In this document: one piece after another, positions 46,709 through 59,700 of the stretch | Numbering within the stretch: position 1 is the stretch's first letter | Layout of the letters: every line of letters begins with the position of its first letter | NCBI GenBank assembly: GCA_030272585.1 | Contig: BSYQ01000006.1 | Coordinates: 5,109,001-5,173,000, forward strand | DNA from: Bryopsis sp. KO-2023 | Taxonomy: Eukaryota; Chlorophyta; Ulvophyceae; Bryopsidales; Bryopsidaceae | Length of the DNA: 64,000 nucleotides | Reading direction: 5' to 3' | Notes under the pieces: generated by a model | What the model was told of the DNA's origin: nothing | The model's database searches: none | What the model saw: the letters and a program-made list of their open reading frames with translations, nothing else | Program-made: the position numbers and the translations under genes

Positions 46709-47300
46709 CCCACCCCAGTGCACCGCTACTTTTCCTTGTCTTTTCCTTGAGCAGAAAGTATTCCTTTCCTCACTTGATGATTAACTACAGGACAAAAAAG
46801 AAATTATTGCGAGATTCCATTTCCCAAAAACTTGGCTTCACTGGTGGGATGGGAGGCTTCACGGTTCCACTTCAAGTACGACATCAAGAAACGAGGAAGC
46901 AACCAAAACCGAAAAACTCGTCTCAGAAAACAAACCCACCAATAGTCGTCTCGAACAATGGCGAAAAGATCTCGCGGTCGAGAAAATCTTGAACAAAGTA
47001 GACCGAATAAGTTTTTTCTTTCCGCGTTCGACGGAAAACGTCGCGCGAGGCCACAAAGGAAAACAAAAAAACAGAAGAGGGGGAGCGTGTTTCCTCCACT
47101 CTGTGTGAAGCAAAGCTTCACATCAGCAATTGTAAGACGTGGATTAGAATCAACAGAATGAATGGATCGAATGACTGCTTCTCCTTGCGATTTTCTTCGA
47201 GCGCAGATTCTGTCCTGTTTCTGTCGCACACGACGAAAACGAGACGGGGGCGAACTGCTTCCCGCGAACGTTCTCGGGATTTCGAAGCGCGTCGCTCGAT
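46709..47300. promoter_or_regulatory. Shared divergent promoter region, UPF2 / CENP-C
   Basis: About 590 bases separate the start codons of the two divergent genes. The half next to CENP-C is richer in CG and TCGCG strings (TTCGAGCGCAG, TCGAAGCGCGTCGCTCG), typical of a TATA-less housekeeping promoter. Short open frames here (for example 46958-47161) have no domain and are better read as 5' UTR. Confidence 0.45.
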
Positions 47301-50300
47301 ATGGCGAGATACGGGGGAGATTGGTATGAAGAGTTCGTCGCGAATGGCACGGTACCCGGTTGGTACCAACGAGGAATGGACGAGGGGAAATTTCGCTATT
47401 TCCAGGATTGGTACGACCGCACGGTGGCTGCGTTGCGCGCGAGGGAGCCCAGGAAAATGGAGCTCCATTTCATCGCAGACCTGGAAAGGTGAGCGACTGC
47501 CGCTCGGTTGTTTCGGAGCGAAGTCCAGGTTTTTGTTCGCGAGACTGCGCTCGTGAACGGAGGCCGGCGCGTGCTTCGCCGTGTGTGGAATTCGTTGCTT
47601 TGTTTTGTCTTTGGCTTTTGTAGCCAAAAGAAAGATGAATTTTCGCTGTGGTTTACAGGAAGAAAGAAGTGGAGGCAAATCTTTGGAGCCAAGAGCAAAA
47701 CTTGAATAAGCGGCCTAAACAACAAACAGAAGACGACACCATGGTGTGCTCCCCAGGTGAAAATCAGCAAAACACTCATTTTGAGGGTTTTTTCCCCCAA
47801 AAAACTGAAAATAAAAAATAAAAGGAATAATGAACACATAAGCTTTTCTCGAGTGTCCCTGTGAAAAAGAGAAAAAAGAGTTACATAAATATGGTGCTGA
47901 AAATGAGGTTATCATTCGAAATAGGTGGAATTATATTTGTTTTTTTATTTTATTTTGTATTTTTGCACAATATATAACCGCACCACCAAGGCTCCCAAAG
48001 CTGTTGCATTGTCTATGAAGATTTAAACCACTGCATAACTTACCTTTCACCTGGGCGGTGCTTTCAGGGAAAATCCCTGTGATCCGGGAAAACTCCCCCC
48101 AGCCCGAAACGCCCAAGAGATTGAAACCACGCACAAGGCGTGAGTACATCGACATTATGCGTGAAAGGGCTCCACGCATGCGAGGCTTCCCCACCCCACC
48201 ACCAAGGATAGTCAACATCGGCCCCATCAGGCCGTTTCCCAGCCCAACCCCCTCCCCGAGCCCCTCCCCGCTGAAGTCAAACATCACCGCTGGGGTAGAG
48301 AATGATACGGAGGGAATGGAGGTGAACTCTGCTGGAGTGGAGAATGATACGGAGGCAATGGAGGTGAACTCTGCTGGATCCACCCCGCTCAGCATTACAT
48401 TCACTCCTCAGGAAGGGGTGCTAGAGAGGCTTGAACCTCAACCGCACGGTATGGCTTCGATTGGAAGAATGGTCAGTTGTGGAGAGGGGGGCCAAAGGGA
48501 CAGCATCGAGCCGACAGCCCAAGCAACGCCTCTCCACCTCACCTTCACCCCCCAAGAAGGAGTGCTCGAACGACTGGAACCACAGTTTCAACAATCGGGG
48601 GGAAATTTGGTGGGATGCATCGATTCAGGAAACACCGGAGGAGCCATGGAATTGGACGGCGGCCCTTCCCCATCGAGTCTGTCCAATCAAGAGGATAAAA
48701 ATTCCACTGAAGGAGGCGGGAATGGGGCTCCCAATCCTTCTGGAAATGACGGGGTCCAACCACGTCCGGTGCTGAAAACGATTCACGCTCTGTTTGAGGA
48801 ATTTGGGGGGAGGCGGAGGGCCGATGGGGAGCCTGACACTGGCAGCGACCTCCTCAAACCTAGAACCGCCCTGTCTGAACTGGGATTCACATCTCGTCAC
48901 AGCTTGAGTACAGCTGGCAGCAACATCGACCATTTGGACATCACCGAAAGCATAGTGCAGCATTCCACTGGAGCAGGACCTCCACAGGATTTCGGACGAC
49001 GATCGTCGATCTCCACGTCAGACCCCATGGAGGCGACGGTGTCCGATCGCCAGCAGACCAGCGGGGAGCAGCCCAGGGACTCCCACAATGATGGGTTTTC
49101 TTTCTCGACTCCTGGACAGGCCTCCGAAGGTCGAGAATCGACGCCAAGCTTGCAAACGGGACAAGGTGGCTGGAGGGAAATGTCGACGACGCCGAATCAT
49201 GCAAACTCTGAAAAAGAGGGCATCCCCCAGCATCCCTCCACGACATCGTCCTTGGGGTCTTGGGGGGTTTCACCGCAACCAACGGCCATCACACCAAGCG
49301 ATCAGGGAAAGAATAGTCAGACTCCGCCATCCCAGGTGGATGGATCGCAGCAGGGGGTCAGCTTGTGCACCCCAAACACTGGAGAAAAGGAAAATGGTGG
49401 TTTGCAGAATCCTCGCTTTAGACCACCTACCCCCTGGGCTGCCCCCCAACCCAGTCCAGTCTCCACGAATTCGACCCTGCATTCCATTGATATGCCATCC
49501 GAACGACATTCCCTGGAGTCTCAGCAAACCCCATCCCAAAGCCTTGCAGTCCAAAACGACGAACGACATTCCCTGGAGTCTCAGCAAACCCCATCCCAAA
49601 GCCTTGCAGTCCAAAACGACGCATCACCAACAATGGATGGTTTGGTCGATAACGGCGAAAGAGGGACAGAACAAGACGGGGCTGAATGTGGGGGAAAAGC
49701 GGAGGTAGGCCGTCTGGAGGTGGAACGGGGTGTGGTGGATTGTGGAGTGGGGGGCTCCGACGATGATTTTGGTGGTGAAGGGGACGATTTTGGCGATGGT
49801 GGGGAGTCCATGGACGATGGCGATCTCCGTGAAAATGATGGTAACGATCCACAGGTAAGTTTCGCTGAGGGGACTTGACTGTCAGCAGCGATTACTATTC
49901 GGCTATGTTTGATAAAACCAGCCCGTTTCGAAATGGATTGTGCGAAAGTCTGTTGATTAGAATCTGAAAGGGGAGGTTAAGTTTACGTATGTGTGTGTGA
50001 CTTGATCTGGTAGATTGGGGAAGGAAATCGTGAGGAGGACATTTCAGAAATGGCGGGGTTGAACGATTCTCCAGCAGTTCGGAACGATTTTGGGGGGGCT
50101 CAGAATGTGGGAGAGGCGATGGTAACTGTGGGCACCCAGGTTTCCCCCTTGTTTGCTCAAAACAACAAGAAGAAAGCCCTGAAACGAAAGAAACCCTCAC
50201 GTGGCGTGGTCAAGAAGAAGCCGGTGCCGAGAACCAGTTTGTGTGGTGAGTTTCCGAGTACGGAAGGGAAAAAGTGTCGATCATGTTCATTCTTTCGTGA

Positions 50301-51034
50301 ATTTTCTTGTTTAGTCACTCGTCCTTCAGAACCTTCCTTGACATGAAGATGCATGTACAAAATGGAAATCAGAACGGAGCTAATGTAGGGGGAATGTTTG
50401 CCAAGAGAAACTTTTGAAATACACGTACCTGGATCAATGTCCAGGTTAATCTTTTCCCTGATGGCCCAATAAATGTTGATTTTCTTATTTCAATGTGTGT
50501 TTTAAAAGAGAGAAAATTTATTATTTTTTTTTTGCTGAGAAATCGTTTGTTGGCAGGCAGCGATGTTGGTTTGGCCTGGGCTGAAGAGGATCAAGGCCAA
50601 GGCAGAGTCAGGAGGAGTCAAAGAACGAGGATCAGGCCGTTGAGATACTGGGAGGGCGAAACAAAAGAATATGGGAGAGACCACAAAAGTGAGAAACCTT
50701 TTCGATCGACACCCTCTGTTTTTTTGCTAGGTTTTTCCTTCAAATTATGCTATTACGTCAAGTACTGTTTCCTGACTCATTAAAAAGAAAAGAAAAGCAA
50801 AACCCTACTCTGAAACTCTTCTCTCGCCTAGTACACATCCTATCTGTTCATTGCTCATTTCATTATGCTCTGATATATGTTTTTTGTTGTTGTGGATGGC
50901 CTCGCATATATCGAGGAAATGGCTGAGGGTTCTTGACACCGTGGGTTTTTTTTTGGTTTTTTTTTGCAGCTTTGCCCACTGTGGTCGGTTTTTCAATGTG
51001 GACACCCGAACCTGAACCACACAACGAAGGGTAG
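47301..51034 (+). CDS. CENPC: CENP-C, inner kinetochore protein (plant type)
   Basis: Binds the CENP-A/CENH3 nucleosome at centromeres and recruits the outer kinetochore. Six exons in phase give 833 aa: 47301-47488, 47659-47756, 48068-49854, 50014-50245, 50557-50688, 50970-51034. The CENP-C motif is at residues 787-800, RRSQRTRIRPLRYW, followed by YGRDHKTLPTVVGF as in land-plant homologues; the protein then ends with no Mif2 cupin fold, again as in plants. The N-terminus starts MARYGGDWYEEFV, with several Trp and Tyr residues. The 1787-base third exon encodes a disordered Pro/Ser/Gly/Gln region with internal repeats: FTPQEGVLERLEPQ twice, GVENDTE(G/A)MEVNSA twice, and a perfect 20-residue tandem duplication. 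A basic KKKALKRKKPSRGVVKKK patch precedes the motif. Its head-to-head partner is UPF2. Confidence 0.9.
49501..49620 (+). repeat. Perfect 60-bp tandem duplication inside CENP-C
   Basis: Two adjacent 60-base blocks are identical at every base and stay in frame, doubling the peptide ERHSLESQQTPSQSLAVQND. Identity at synonymous sites points to a very recent duplication or ongoing copy-number change, if not an assembly artefact. Confidence 0.95.
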
Positions 51035-51750
51035 CTCTCCAGAATGAGAAACTGTGCAGACGGGGAAAGAGACTGAAAAGGGATGGTTTTAAGGAGGGTT
51101 TCGTTGAGGAGTCATTCAATGTACAACATGCATCCTTTTTGTTTTTTCATTTCGTTCTTTTTTTTGTTTCTTCTCAAGGGGGGGTCGGAAAGATACTTTT
51201 GGTGGGAACATATTCAAGGATTTTTATTTTTTTTTCTGTCTTTTGGGAAAGCTTGAAACCCGAGAGGAAGTTCGGACGAAGACTGCATTACGCTTTTCCT
51301 TTTTTTAAAACGTACATCAGCCTATGGCGATTAGAGCACTACTGTGGTTTCACTGTGAATGCTTCCTTCAACTCCCCCAACCTCTCTACGCCAACCCCCT
51401 TTTGTCAAATGCACCCTCAACCCCACCCCCAAACCCAAAAGACATGCAACCTCTTTCGAGAAATAACTTACATGGCCACAAAGTTTCCAAAATTTAGCCA
51501 AGGATCAGCACAAAAGATCTGTGTGGAGGATCGAGCCAGTACATGCACCCTCGGCCCATCCCTCGCAAAAATGAGTGTGTGCCTTAAATTTTTACTCTGT
51601 ACAAATGAGAAAAACAATCAACAATACATATAAAAAGCGGTTATCTTCTCCAGAGGTTCTTTCGGCCTATTTCTGTGAATTAGGCATTTCCCCCCTTTTT
51701 TCCTTGCTCTTCAACTTTCTGCCATTTGTTCATGGGGGACAAAAAAACCC
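51035..51750. other. Spacer between convergent CENP-C and CAO genes
   Basis: The two genes converge here, so both 3' UTRs and polyadenylation sites lie in this stretch. T-rich runs and a C-rich segment at about 51370-51430 are present. No coding signal. Confidence 0.5.
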
Positions 51751-54700
51751 TCATTCGTCTGGGCTCAGCATTTCCCCTGCTGACATTCGAGTTCGACCAG
51801 CCATTCTGGCATCGGGGCCGACATCATCGACAGAATTCCTCCAGCGGCGGTACCGTACCGCCAGCTTATCGTAGCTCACAGGATTGCCCCAAGTATCGCC
51901 CCCTTTACTCATCCTCTTTTGCTGACCTTGAACGAGCACCAAATCCTCGCCCAACACCTGGACAAAACCAACACGTTTTCAACTGTATTTTTTTGTAAAA
52001 AGGCTGCAGGAGGTTTTCATTCCGGTCGCAAAACTACTGGCTGTAAAAAAATGGTTTAAAAAAATGTACAAAAAGAAATGGCATCAGCCTGAGGGCACAT
52101 TTCTTACCTGGTTGGCGACATTCTTCCAGATTTTATCCATGAATGGCAGAGCCCTCATCCAACCGAGAAAATCCAGAGACATTCGGTACAACAGTCTGAC
52201 TTCCCCCTTTCTGTTGGGCAAGCACACATGGAGCTGATGCAAGTGCTTTTCGCAGGTGTCGGCCCTCTGCCCCCTCATGATCTTACCAGGCTGAGCCAGA
52301 CCGATTTTCGACACCACCATGCAAGGAGGCTCGAAAGACATGTCGATGGGGTAGGGCTCCCAGTTTCCTCCCAGCAGCTGGGCCGTGTTGAATTTCACGA
52401 CGTCCGGGACCGGCCAGCCTTTTGCGAACGTGGAGGTGTGAGTGAAGGGTGCATGAGCGAGGTCCAGCAAGTTTTCCAGCAGCAAGCCGTGCTCGACGGG
52501 GACTTTGACTTCGATTTCCGCGTGAATGGAGTAGCCTTTCGGCGGTGGGGTGAAGTCTGGGACCTTGGCGGAAGACGCATAAAATAAACACCTTTGCGGT
52601 TTTTTGGTTCAATTTCTTGATTCAACTTTTTTTTGAGAAAGGGGAATGAAAGAAAGCCGTGGGCCCTTAACCAACCTTCCACCGAAACATCCAGGGTTCG
52701 AACCCACCTCTCCAGGAACCTCATCGCCCGGCCAAATCCACACGAACCCGTCCTGCTCCGCCACGGGAAGGCTAGCCACCCTGATGCCTTTGCATTGCAC
52801 CGTCGATGGCATGTGAGTGCAAAGCCCGGTGCTGTCATATTCCCAGCCATGATACGGACACACGGCTTTTCCATCTTTCACGGTTCCCAAGGAAATCGGA
52901 GCTGCTCGATGGGCGCACTCGTCTCGAACGCATGCCGGGTCTCCGTTTTCGTCACGGAAGAGCACCCAGGGTTCGTCCAGCAGATCGAACGGGATGAGGG
53001 TGTTGCTGTCGAGTTTCTGAAGGAAACAATAGATTCTTCAGGTGGCGGTGTTAAGATTCAATTTTGTAATTTTTTTCCCCCTGGAATTTTGTTCCATTTT
53101 TTCTCCACCCTCCCTCCCAACAAACATACGTTCTATTAAAAAAAAAATGAAATGAAATTTGAACTTACGCTTGTGAAAGCAACTGGATACCAGAAATTTC
53201 CGAGGCCGTCTTCGATTTCCAAACTGCTCTCCAGGCCCTTGCTACGAAGCAAACAAATGAATGAACGTCATTCCCACTGTTAAAAAAATGCAATTAATCT
53301 ACTTTGTTATGTCTGCAAAAATGGAAATAACAGTTTTGAAAAAAAATATATATGGATAAATCGCACATGTTCTGTTTTGTGTCAGTAAACATCAGCATCA
53401 ACATAAATTGAATTGAAAAATTAAAAAACAAATTCCCAAGAGTGCCCGGTGCACCAAATTTATCATATGCATGCATTTGGGCGATCAACAATAATCATTA
53501 AAAAAATAAAAATAATAACTGAGAAAAAGTGCTCATATGAATATAAAACACTTTCTTCTAGTTTTTTGCCTAAAATGAATGTTTAATTATTTACACCAGG
53601 AAAACTTGCCCAACGAAGGCCGTCCACAACAAGGTGATTATATCTATTTTATATCTATATATGCACCAGTAGTTTTCCAACCCAAAAATCTCACCAACCT
53701 CACCTCCTTTTGGCTTTTTTCTTTGTTTGAGCTGGGGCATGCGTTTTGGCATCGATGTCCAGACCTGAAGTGGTGATCTCCCTCAACCCATTATCCAGAG
53801 CTTCATTCGGCAACGCTCCAGCACCCGATCTTATCGATTGCATGGACTTGTCGAGGGCATCCAATTCCTCCTGCCTCCACGTCAAAAAAGACGTCTCAAA
53901 TTAGCCACCGGTTGCTGTCCATTACCTTTTACCATCGATAAATTGGGAAGAAGAAAGAAAAAAAAAAACGCGTCACTGGACAAAACCTGTTTCAAAATTG
54001 AAAAAGCGAAAACGTTGAGAGGATGCGATCGATTATGAGAGGAGGATTTTTTTTTTTCGACCTCTTTTTTTTTGGACGTATTCTGATATTTTGCTGTCTT
54101 CTAAAAACAAACCTCCCTAATTATATGAATAGAGAAGTGTTTTTTCTTTCTTTTTTTTCAAGTTTTTGTAATAGTTACAGAATATTTGGATTCTATTTTT
54201 TTACATTCAACTCACCGCCTCTCGCTTCAAAGTATTGATCCTATCCATGTTTTGCTTCACACGGGCCTCTGTCAAATGGAGTTTCTGCAAAAAAAAATGA
54301 CTTTCATTAGCCCAGCCAGTTCCCTCTGTAGGTTATTCTTTTTTCCAAATAATTTTCGGCTGAGCACCCCAAAATTGAGACAGTTAATTCAAGTGGAATT
54401 GCTTTGGTTGAAATCTCAAGAAACACAACGAACAAAAATTAAAAATATGTACTATACAATATAACTATGAATCGTTTTTTCTGGCATATTTAGTTCAACA
54501 ATATACAAAGAATTCATAGACTTGGATTTTTTTTTGCTGGGGGCAGGTGTTTGTCGAACCTGGTGCGCCTCGTTGACCTCCCCTTGCAGATCCACCAAGA
54601 CCTTTTTGAGATCCCCGACGCTCGTCGACTCTCGCGACTCTTCGCTCAGCGCAGCCTCAACCTATTCCACCACAAAACCGCGCGACCACTTTCAACCAAC

Positions 54701-55248
54701 ACCGACAACGTAAGGCCACGTGACGACGCCACATCTTGGAAAGTCGTCAAGCGAATCCGTGCCAACGTACATACTTTTCTGTTGGCTTCCTCCAGCGAGC
54801 GCAAGGTGGTCACCGCATCTTTGGTGGTTATCTGCTGGTATATCATCTCCCAGTTTCTCCTGCGAGTTTTGAGGTAATCCACTTTTCTGCGGATCTCCCA
54901 GGGAGGCCTCCCAGCCAGGCGTTCGTTCAAAATCGCGAGCTCGCTCAGCTGATCAACCCCGCGATCCGCTTTCTGACGGAAACGAATCCGAGGCGCACGT
55001 CCAAGCCAATCCACCGCGAGCGAGTACCGACCACCAAAGAATTTTCCATAGCGACGAAATTTCGCCTCCGGGTCAGGAAAATTCAGCGGAACGTTCACGT
55101 CAGTCGACTCGTCGTCCGAAGCTTTCGCTGCGCACCGAGACAAGCGCGTCGCGGAGTGGAATCCGCGGGAACTCGACGCAGCGGACCGACTCACGAAATG
55201 ACCACCATCTCGAACCTGGGGCAGCGACACGAAGCAAGCTTGCTGCAT
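51751..55248 (-). CDS. CAO: Chlorophyllide a oxygenase
   Basis: Plastid Rieske-type mono-oxygenase that oxidises the C7 methyl of chlorophyllide a to formyl, making chlorophyllide b. Eight exons in phase give 618 aa: 55248-54775, 54661-54560, 54284-54216, 53870-53704, 53241-53169, 53016-52708, 52563-52108, 51957-51751. The N-terminus ([11 protein letters not shown], Ser/Arg-rich) looks like a transit peptide, followed by a helical region (about 55-240) corresponding to the regulatory A domain of plant [12 protein letters not shown] opens the catalytic part. Rieske ligands: C329-x-H331 and C348-x2-H351 (CPYHGWEY). Mononuclear iron site: [20 protein letters not shown] (His435, His440). The C-terminus carries GQQKRM and [16 protein letters not shown]. 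All key residues are present. The single intact gene differs from the split CAO described in some prasinophytes. Confidence 0.96.
53598..53640 (+). repeat. Dispersed repeat B, copy 2 (in a CAO intron)
   Basis: About 84 percent identical by eye to 42194-42237, in the same window orientation and also inside an intron of a minus-strand gene. Two intronic copies 11 kb apart support a transposed short element. Confidence 0.6.
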
Positions 55249-56776
55249 GTTTTGTGAGGAAGAGAAGCCCAGCGCCTTCCGTGGGCTCGCGCGTTGCCAG
55301 AATTCCCTGGCGCAACGATCGTCGACCCAAGAGGAGAAATCTCGAAAAAGTTCTGGCCAGGTGTCCTCGTATCATGATTGTGTCGCGCGCCACATCACTG
55401 TGGGACTGGGTGGGGGTCTTTTTCGACAGATGTTGGACAGATTCGTATCTAAAACCCGAAAATCCGATATGATGGGCCCACCCCCACCCCCACCCCCCAA
55501 AGTGACATGCATCTTATTTTATGTTTCCTCCTCTTTCTTGTTTCTTGTTTGTTGCCATGGGTTCCCCTCATCTCAACTGGGTGGAAATTTTCACACACTT
55601 GAGCAAATTTCACCATTGTGGAAAGGGCTAATTCAGTTGGGCACTTGCTGTGCAGTTGGTACAGTTAGGACTCTGGGTTGTGGTATTTGAAGGGACTCTG
55701 GTGGAACAGGGGTCGTACTTTTTACTGTAAAAATGTGAATTCAACACCATGCATAAATTCTGTGAAGGTTGCCAGTTTACAGAACACAATGATGATAATT
55801 CAACACATTTGAATATGAAGTCTCCCTCCTCCATCCCCCCTGCTTTGAAAGTTGCCAAGAACCCCCAGTGGCCTGGGTGGGGTTCTGGTGAATTGACAGC
55901 CAGCTCTTTTGACTGCACTGACAAATTCGTTTCTTTGGATTGAATGTCGGATGTCGGGATGACTGACTGCCAGCTGATACTGGCATCAGACATTACAGTT
56001 GGTTATTCCAACCTGTCAGATCCAATCAATATACTTCCGTTCATCCACAGATGGATTCCATGCTTGCATTAACAATCAGCTATTCCAGTTTGTCAGACCA
56101 ATCCAATGTACCTTCACTTCTTTAAGGATGGTCTCATAAGGTTACCTTCTTCTGACTCAACTTCTCCACTGCAGCTTTGCAGTTCCTTTCTTCTCCATTT
56201 TGCTGGCACTGGCTGCTGCCTCCCTCCTTGCCTCCTTCTCCTGATCTCCACTCCTACACTCCACTCAAGTTACTGGCCACTCACTCGAATAAGACACTCT
56301 TTCCTTAACTTAGTAAACTTCACTCCAGTTCTCTCCATGACAGAAGAGATTTGGTGCCCAGACCTTTGGAGTTTTTGTGGTTTTAAAAGAAGAAGGATAA
56401 GAATGGACTTCGAGAAGGACAATTGAGTAGTGGAGATGAAAAGGGAGAAGGAAACAGGATGGCTAAAGAAAGACATCCAGCCAGAAAAAACACAGTCGAT
56501 TGCAGACATGCAATTGTTTGTTTGAAACCAAACACCATGGTTACAATCCAGGAAAAGAAATCAATCGGAATCCAGAACACCCCCAATTTCCATCCTCAAC
56601 ATCGAATCGAAAATTCCGTCACAGACAGCAGCCTGTCCCATTTGCATGCACCATTTCTCTACTTTCTGGATTTGGATCCGGATTTGTGCCCTGCAAGGAA
56701 AATGGCACATTCAGAAAAAACAACTTCACAACACAGGAAGCATGGAGATAAATTTTTATCCCGAAAAAAACGACGC
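55249..56776. other. CAO upstream region and retroelement flank
   Basis: The first few hundred bases are the CAO promoter and 5' UTR (CG-rich up to about 55390). A C-rich string is at about 55481-55498. The rest is mixed sequence with short open frames on both strands and no domain; part of it may belong to the 3' end of the neighbouring retroelement, whose boundary I cannot fix. Confidence 0.4.
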
Positions 56777-59700
56777 CTAGGTCGCCCTATCCCGCGTTAA
56801 GTCGTCGAACACGAAACGTTGGGCGAGTGTTCGAAGTTCTCGCCAGGCGTCGGCCTCGGTGTCGAGAACATATCGGAAGACGGCATCCGACCGCCATCTC
56901 CCCTGTGTTTTGATTTGTCTCACAGGGGCGCCTGCTTGACTCATAAGAGTGGCGCCCCCTTTGCGTAGGCTATGAGTGCCGTAGAGGTGGCGGGGTACTT
57001 CCGGCATAGCCGATGCGATGTACCCAGAAACACGGTCAGCAAAACCGCGAGGCGAGAGGTGTCTCGCCGCATTTCTCGCCAGCGGAAACACAAAAACACT
57101 GCGTAACTGCAGCAGATACGCTCGCCCCCGCCGATCAGGACAAACTGCCGCTAAACTGTCTGGCAGTCGAGGCAAACGTACCCATGTCCCCTGCCGATGG
57201 GTATCTGTTTTTGACTGCGGTAGAAATAATTCAAGTCCGTCTGGACTTGCCAATTTTAAGTGTTCTGCGCGAACACAAACGAGCTCAGAAACTCGCAACA
57301 GGCCGAAAAAAGCTAAGCAAAAAGCAAAGGCGTCACGAGCGCCAATCGTCGATGAGACCGCATCAGCCGCCTTGACCAGCTTGCAGAGCTGGTCCAAGGA
57401 AAAAGGCTGCTTCGCTTGCTGCGTGCCTGTCCCGAGTTTTTTCTTTGCTGCTTCCAAACACTGCTGAACGCCAGTCCACGTCCAAAGATCCTCCCCTTGC
57501 TGAAGCCACACTGTTTTGGCAAGGGCGGCCATTCCTGTCGCGATCGTATTGAACGCCAACCCCATCACGACTTGAACCGAAATCCAAGTTGCAACAGAAT
57601 GCTCCGAAGCAGGAAATGGCGCCAACTGCGCCAAGTTGCAGACCTGCGAATATTGTCTGACCCTGGAAGCGTATGTCTGCTGCGTACTTGCTTCCAGATG
57701 CGCTTTGGCTAACGCGCGCCAATCCAACGCCTGTTCTCGTAGAACAGGATTTTGAAAAATGGCGGTAAGAGACCGTTTGGGGCTCCCTGGCACCGTCGGA
57801 GCTGGACGTAACGTCTTCGTCGAACAATGAATCGGGCTGGGGAAAACGACTGATACCACCGCGCAGTGCATAGCGTGACCTGAACTCGTTCGGGGTGTCC
57901 CCGTCCCCACATCATTTCGCATCGTGCCTGGTAAAAAGGTATCTGCTTGCTGTGGCAAGCTGAAAGTATCACGGATATACGGCTTTAGAGTGGCAAACCA
58001 GGGAGCTGCGGGCCACCAAGGAATGACCAAAACGCCACTTCCGCCATGCGACAGTAAGTGGCGGACGACGTCGCCCAACATCGAGAAGGGGGGGTTGCCG
58101 TAAAACTTTCCCTGGGTCCACGCGAAAGACAAGGCATCGACGGCAAAAGCGCCGACGTCATGACTCTCTGAACAAAAAGGCAGAGGTTCGTCCGTTTCTG
58201 GATTCCGTTGCCGATTAAGGTTCGACGCAAATAAATCGATCGTGAACGGTCCCCATAATAACCACACGTAGTTGAACCACAGCGGGTTCAACTTGTAGTC
58301 CTCTGGGTGAAAAACCCGTGACTCTTCATCAGCACCGGAATCGATAATCGCCGCAGACCCAACGAACCCAATAGTCAAGGAAAAATCTCCAAGCAACTCG
58401 AGGGTAGCTAAGGCGAGCACAAGCAGGTTGATTCCGTCGTTAAGGGAAGGAGAACCAGCGTTTCTCCAAAACCCACGAACACCTGTAGAATCGGTGCGAA
58501 CTAAAATGCGTTTCCCGACAACATGAGGCCAAAAAGCCACAAGCGCCGCGAACACACCTTTCAGCTCCGTCCAAACGGAATCGGTCGCCGTAAGAGTCGG
58601 CCAACGTCCCTGGCCGCGCAGTGGCGTCACATTGTGGGATGCTGTAAAAAGTCTAGCTCCCCATCCAAGTCCGGACGCGTCGGTGTAGAGAACTACACGG
58701 GGAGCCGAAGGCTCAACAGACATGCCGTTCAGCTTATCGAGATTTGCCTGGAGCAACCTTAAGTCGTCACGCACCTCCGGTGAGGGGTGTAACAAGAAGG
58801 TGTTATTACGGACCCCCTTCGACGAGATTGGCAATTTACTCAAGAGCTGAAACATCGACCTGGAAAAAAATCGAGCCAAAGGAATCGCAGGGAGGGTGGC
58901 GACTACGTAGCCGACCACACGCTCCGCCTGCTGTCCGGAAAAATGTGGCATCCGCAGCAAGTTTCCGACTGCGTTTTCAATTTTCTCGAGCTTTTCCTGG
59001 CTAACAGAAACTCGCGCCATTGGTTCCGACTCCACGATAAAGCCAAGGAACTTAACCCTTTTCGTGGGAACCAGGTTAGACTTATCCATGTTTAGCCGCA
59101 AACCTAGCTCAAACAGATCGGCGAAAACAATCTTTTGCGTTTCAATGACGTCTGCGAGAGACGTGTTAAAAAACAGGGCGTCATCGAAATACAGGACAAC
59201 CCGGATTCCGAGGCTCCGCCATTTTCTGACGAGCGGCCGCAAAAGTTTTGTGTAAGCGAAAGGTGCGTTCGACAATCCGAAGGGCACGCACTTGAATCGA
59301 TAAACTCGGCGGTCGAGTTCGAAACAGCAGACGCGCTGCAAGTCCGGGTGAAGGGGTAATTGAAAATAGCCCTTCTTAAAATCAAAGCCCCAAAGGAAAT
59401 CCCCTGCGCGGAGCATTTCCTTTACGACTTTGATGCCTTCAAGGCGAAAGCTGGGAGCTTGAAGACAGTCATTCACTGCTCGTGCGTCGAAGCAGAATCG
59501 AAATAAGTCAGGAGGCGGTTTCGGCGCTGTCTGGAGCGGCGATAAGAAAGCAACCTCGTGTGGTTGGTCTTTGAGATGGGTAACGTCTTCGACGGCGCCC
59601 CATTCTAACATTCGTTTGACTTCTGTTCTTAGAAATTTCCATTCGGGATCGCTAAGGCGATACTGTTTTAGTTGTTTCTTTGCGATCAGAGTGTTCAGAC

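Noticed and set aside
45889-46713. 274-codon minus-strand open frame
   Set aside because: It reads straight through UPF2 exons 1-3 and the introns between them. The spliced model keeps phase and matches UPF2; the rest is intron translation.
49088-49708. 206-codon frame on the plus strand
   Set aside because: Alternative frame of the large CENP-C exon; the CENP-C frame is longer and joins the CENP-C motif in phase.
52683-52708. GGGTTCGAACCC string resembling a pol III B box
   Set aside because: It sits at the donor side of a CAO exon and is a short palindrome; no tRNA arm structure around it.
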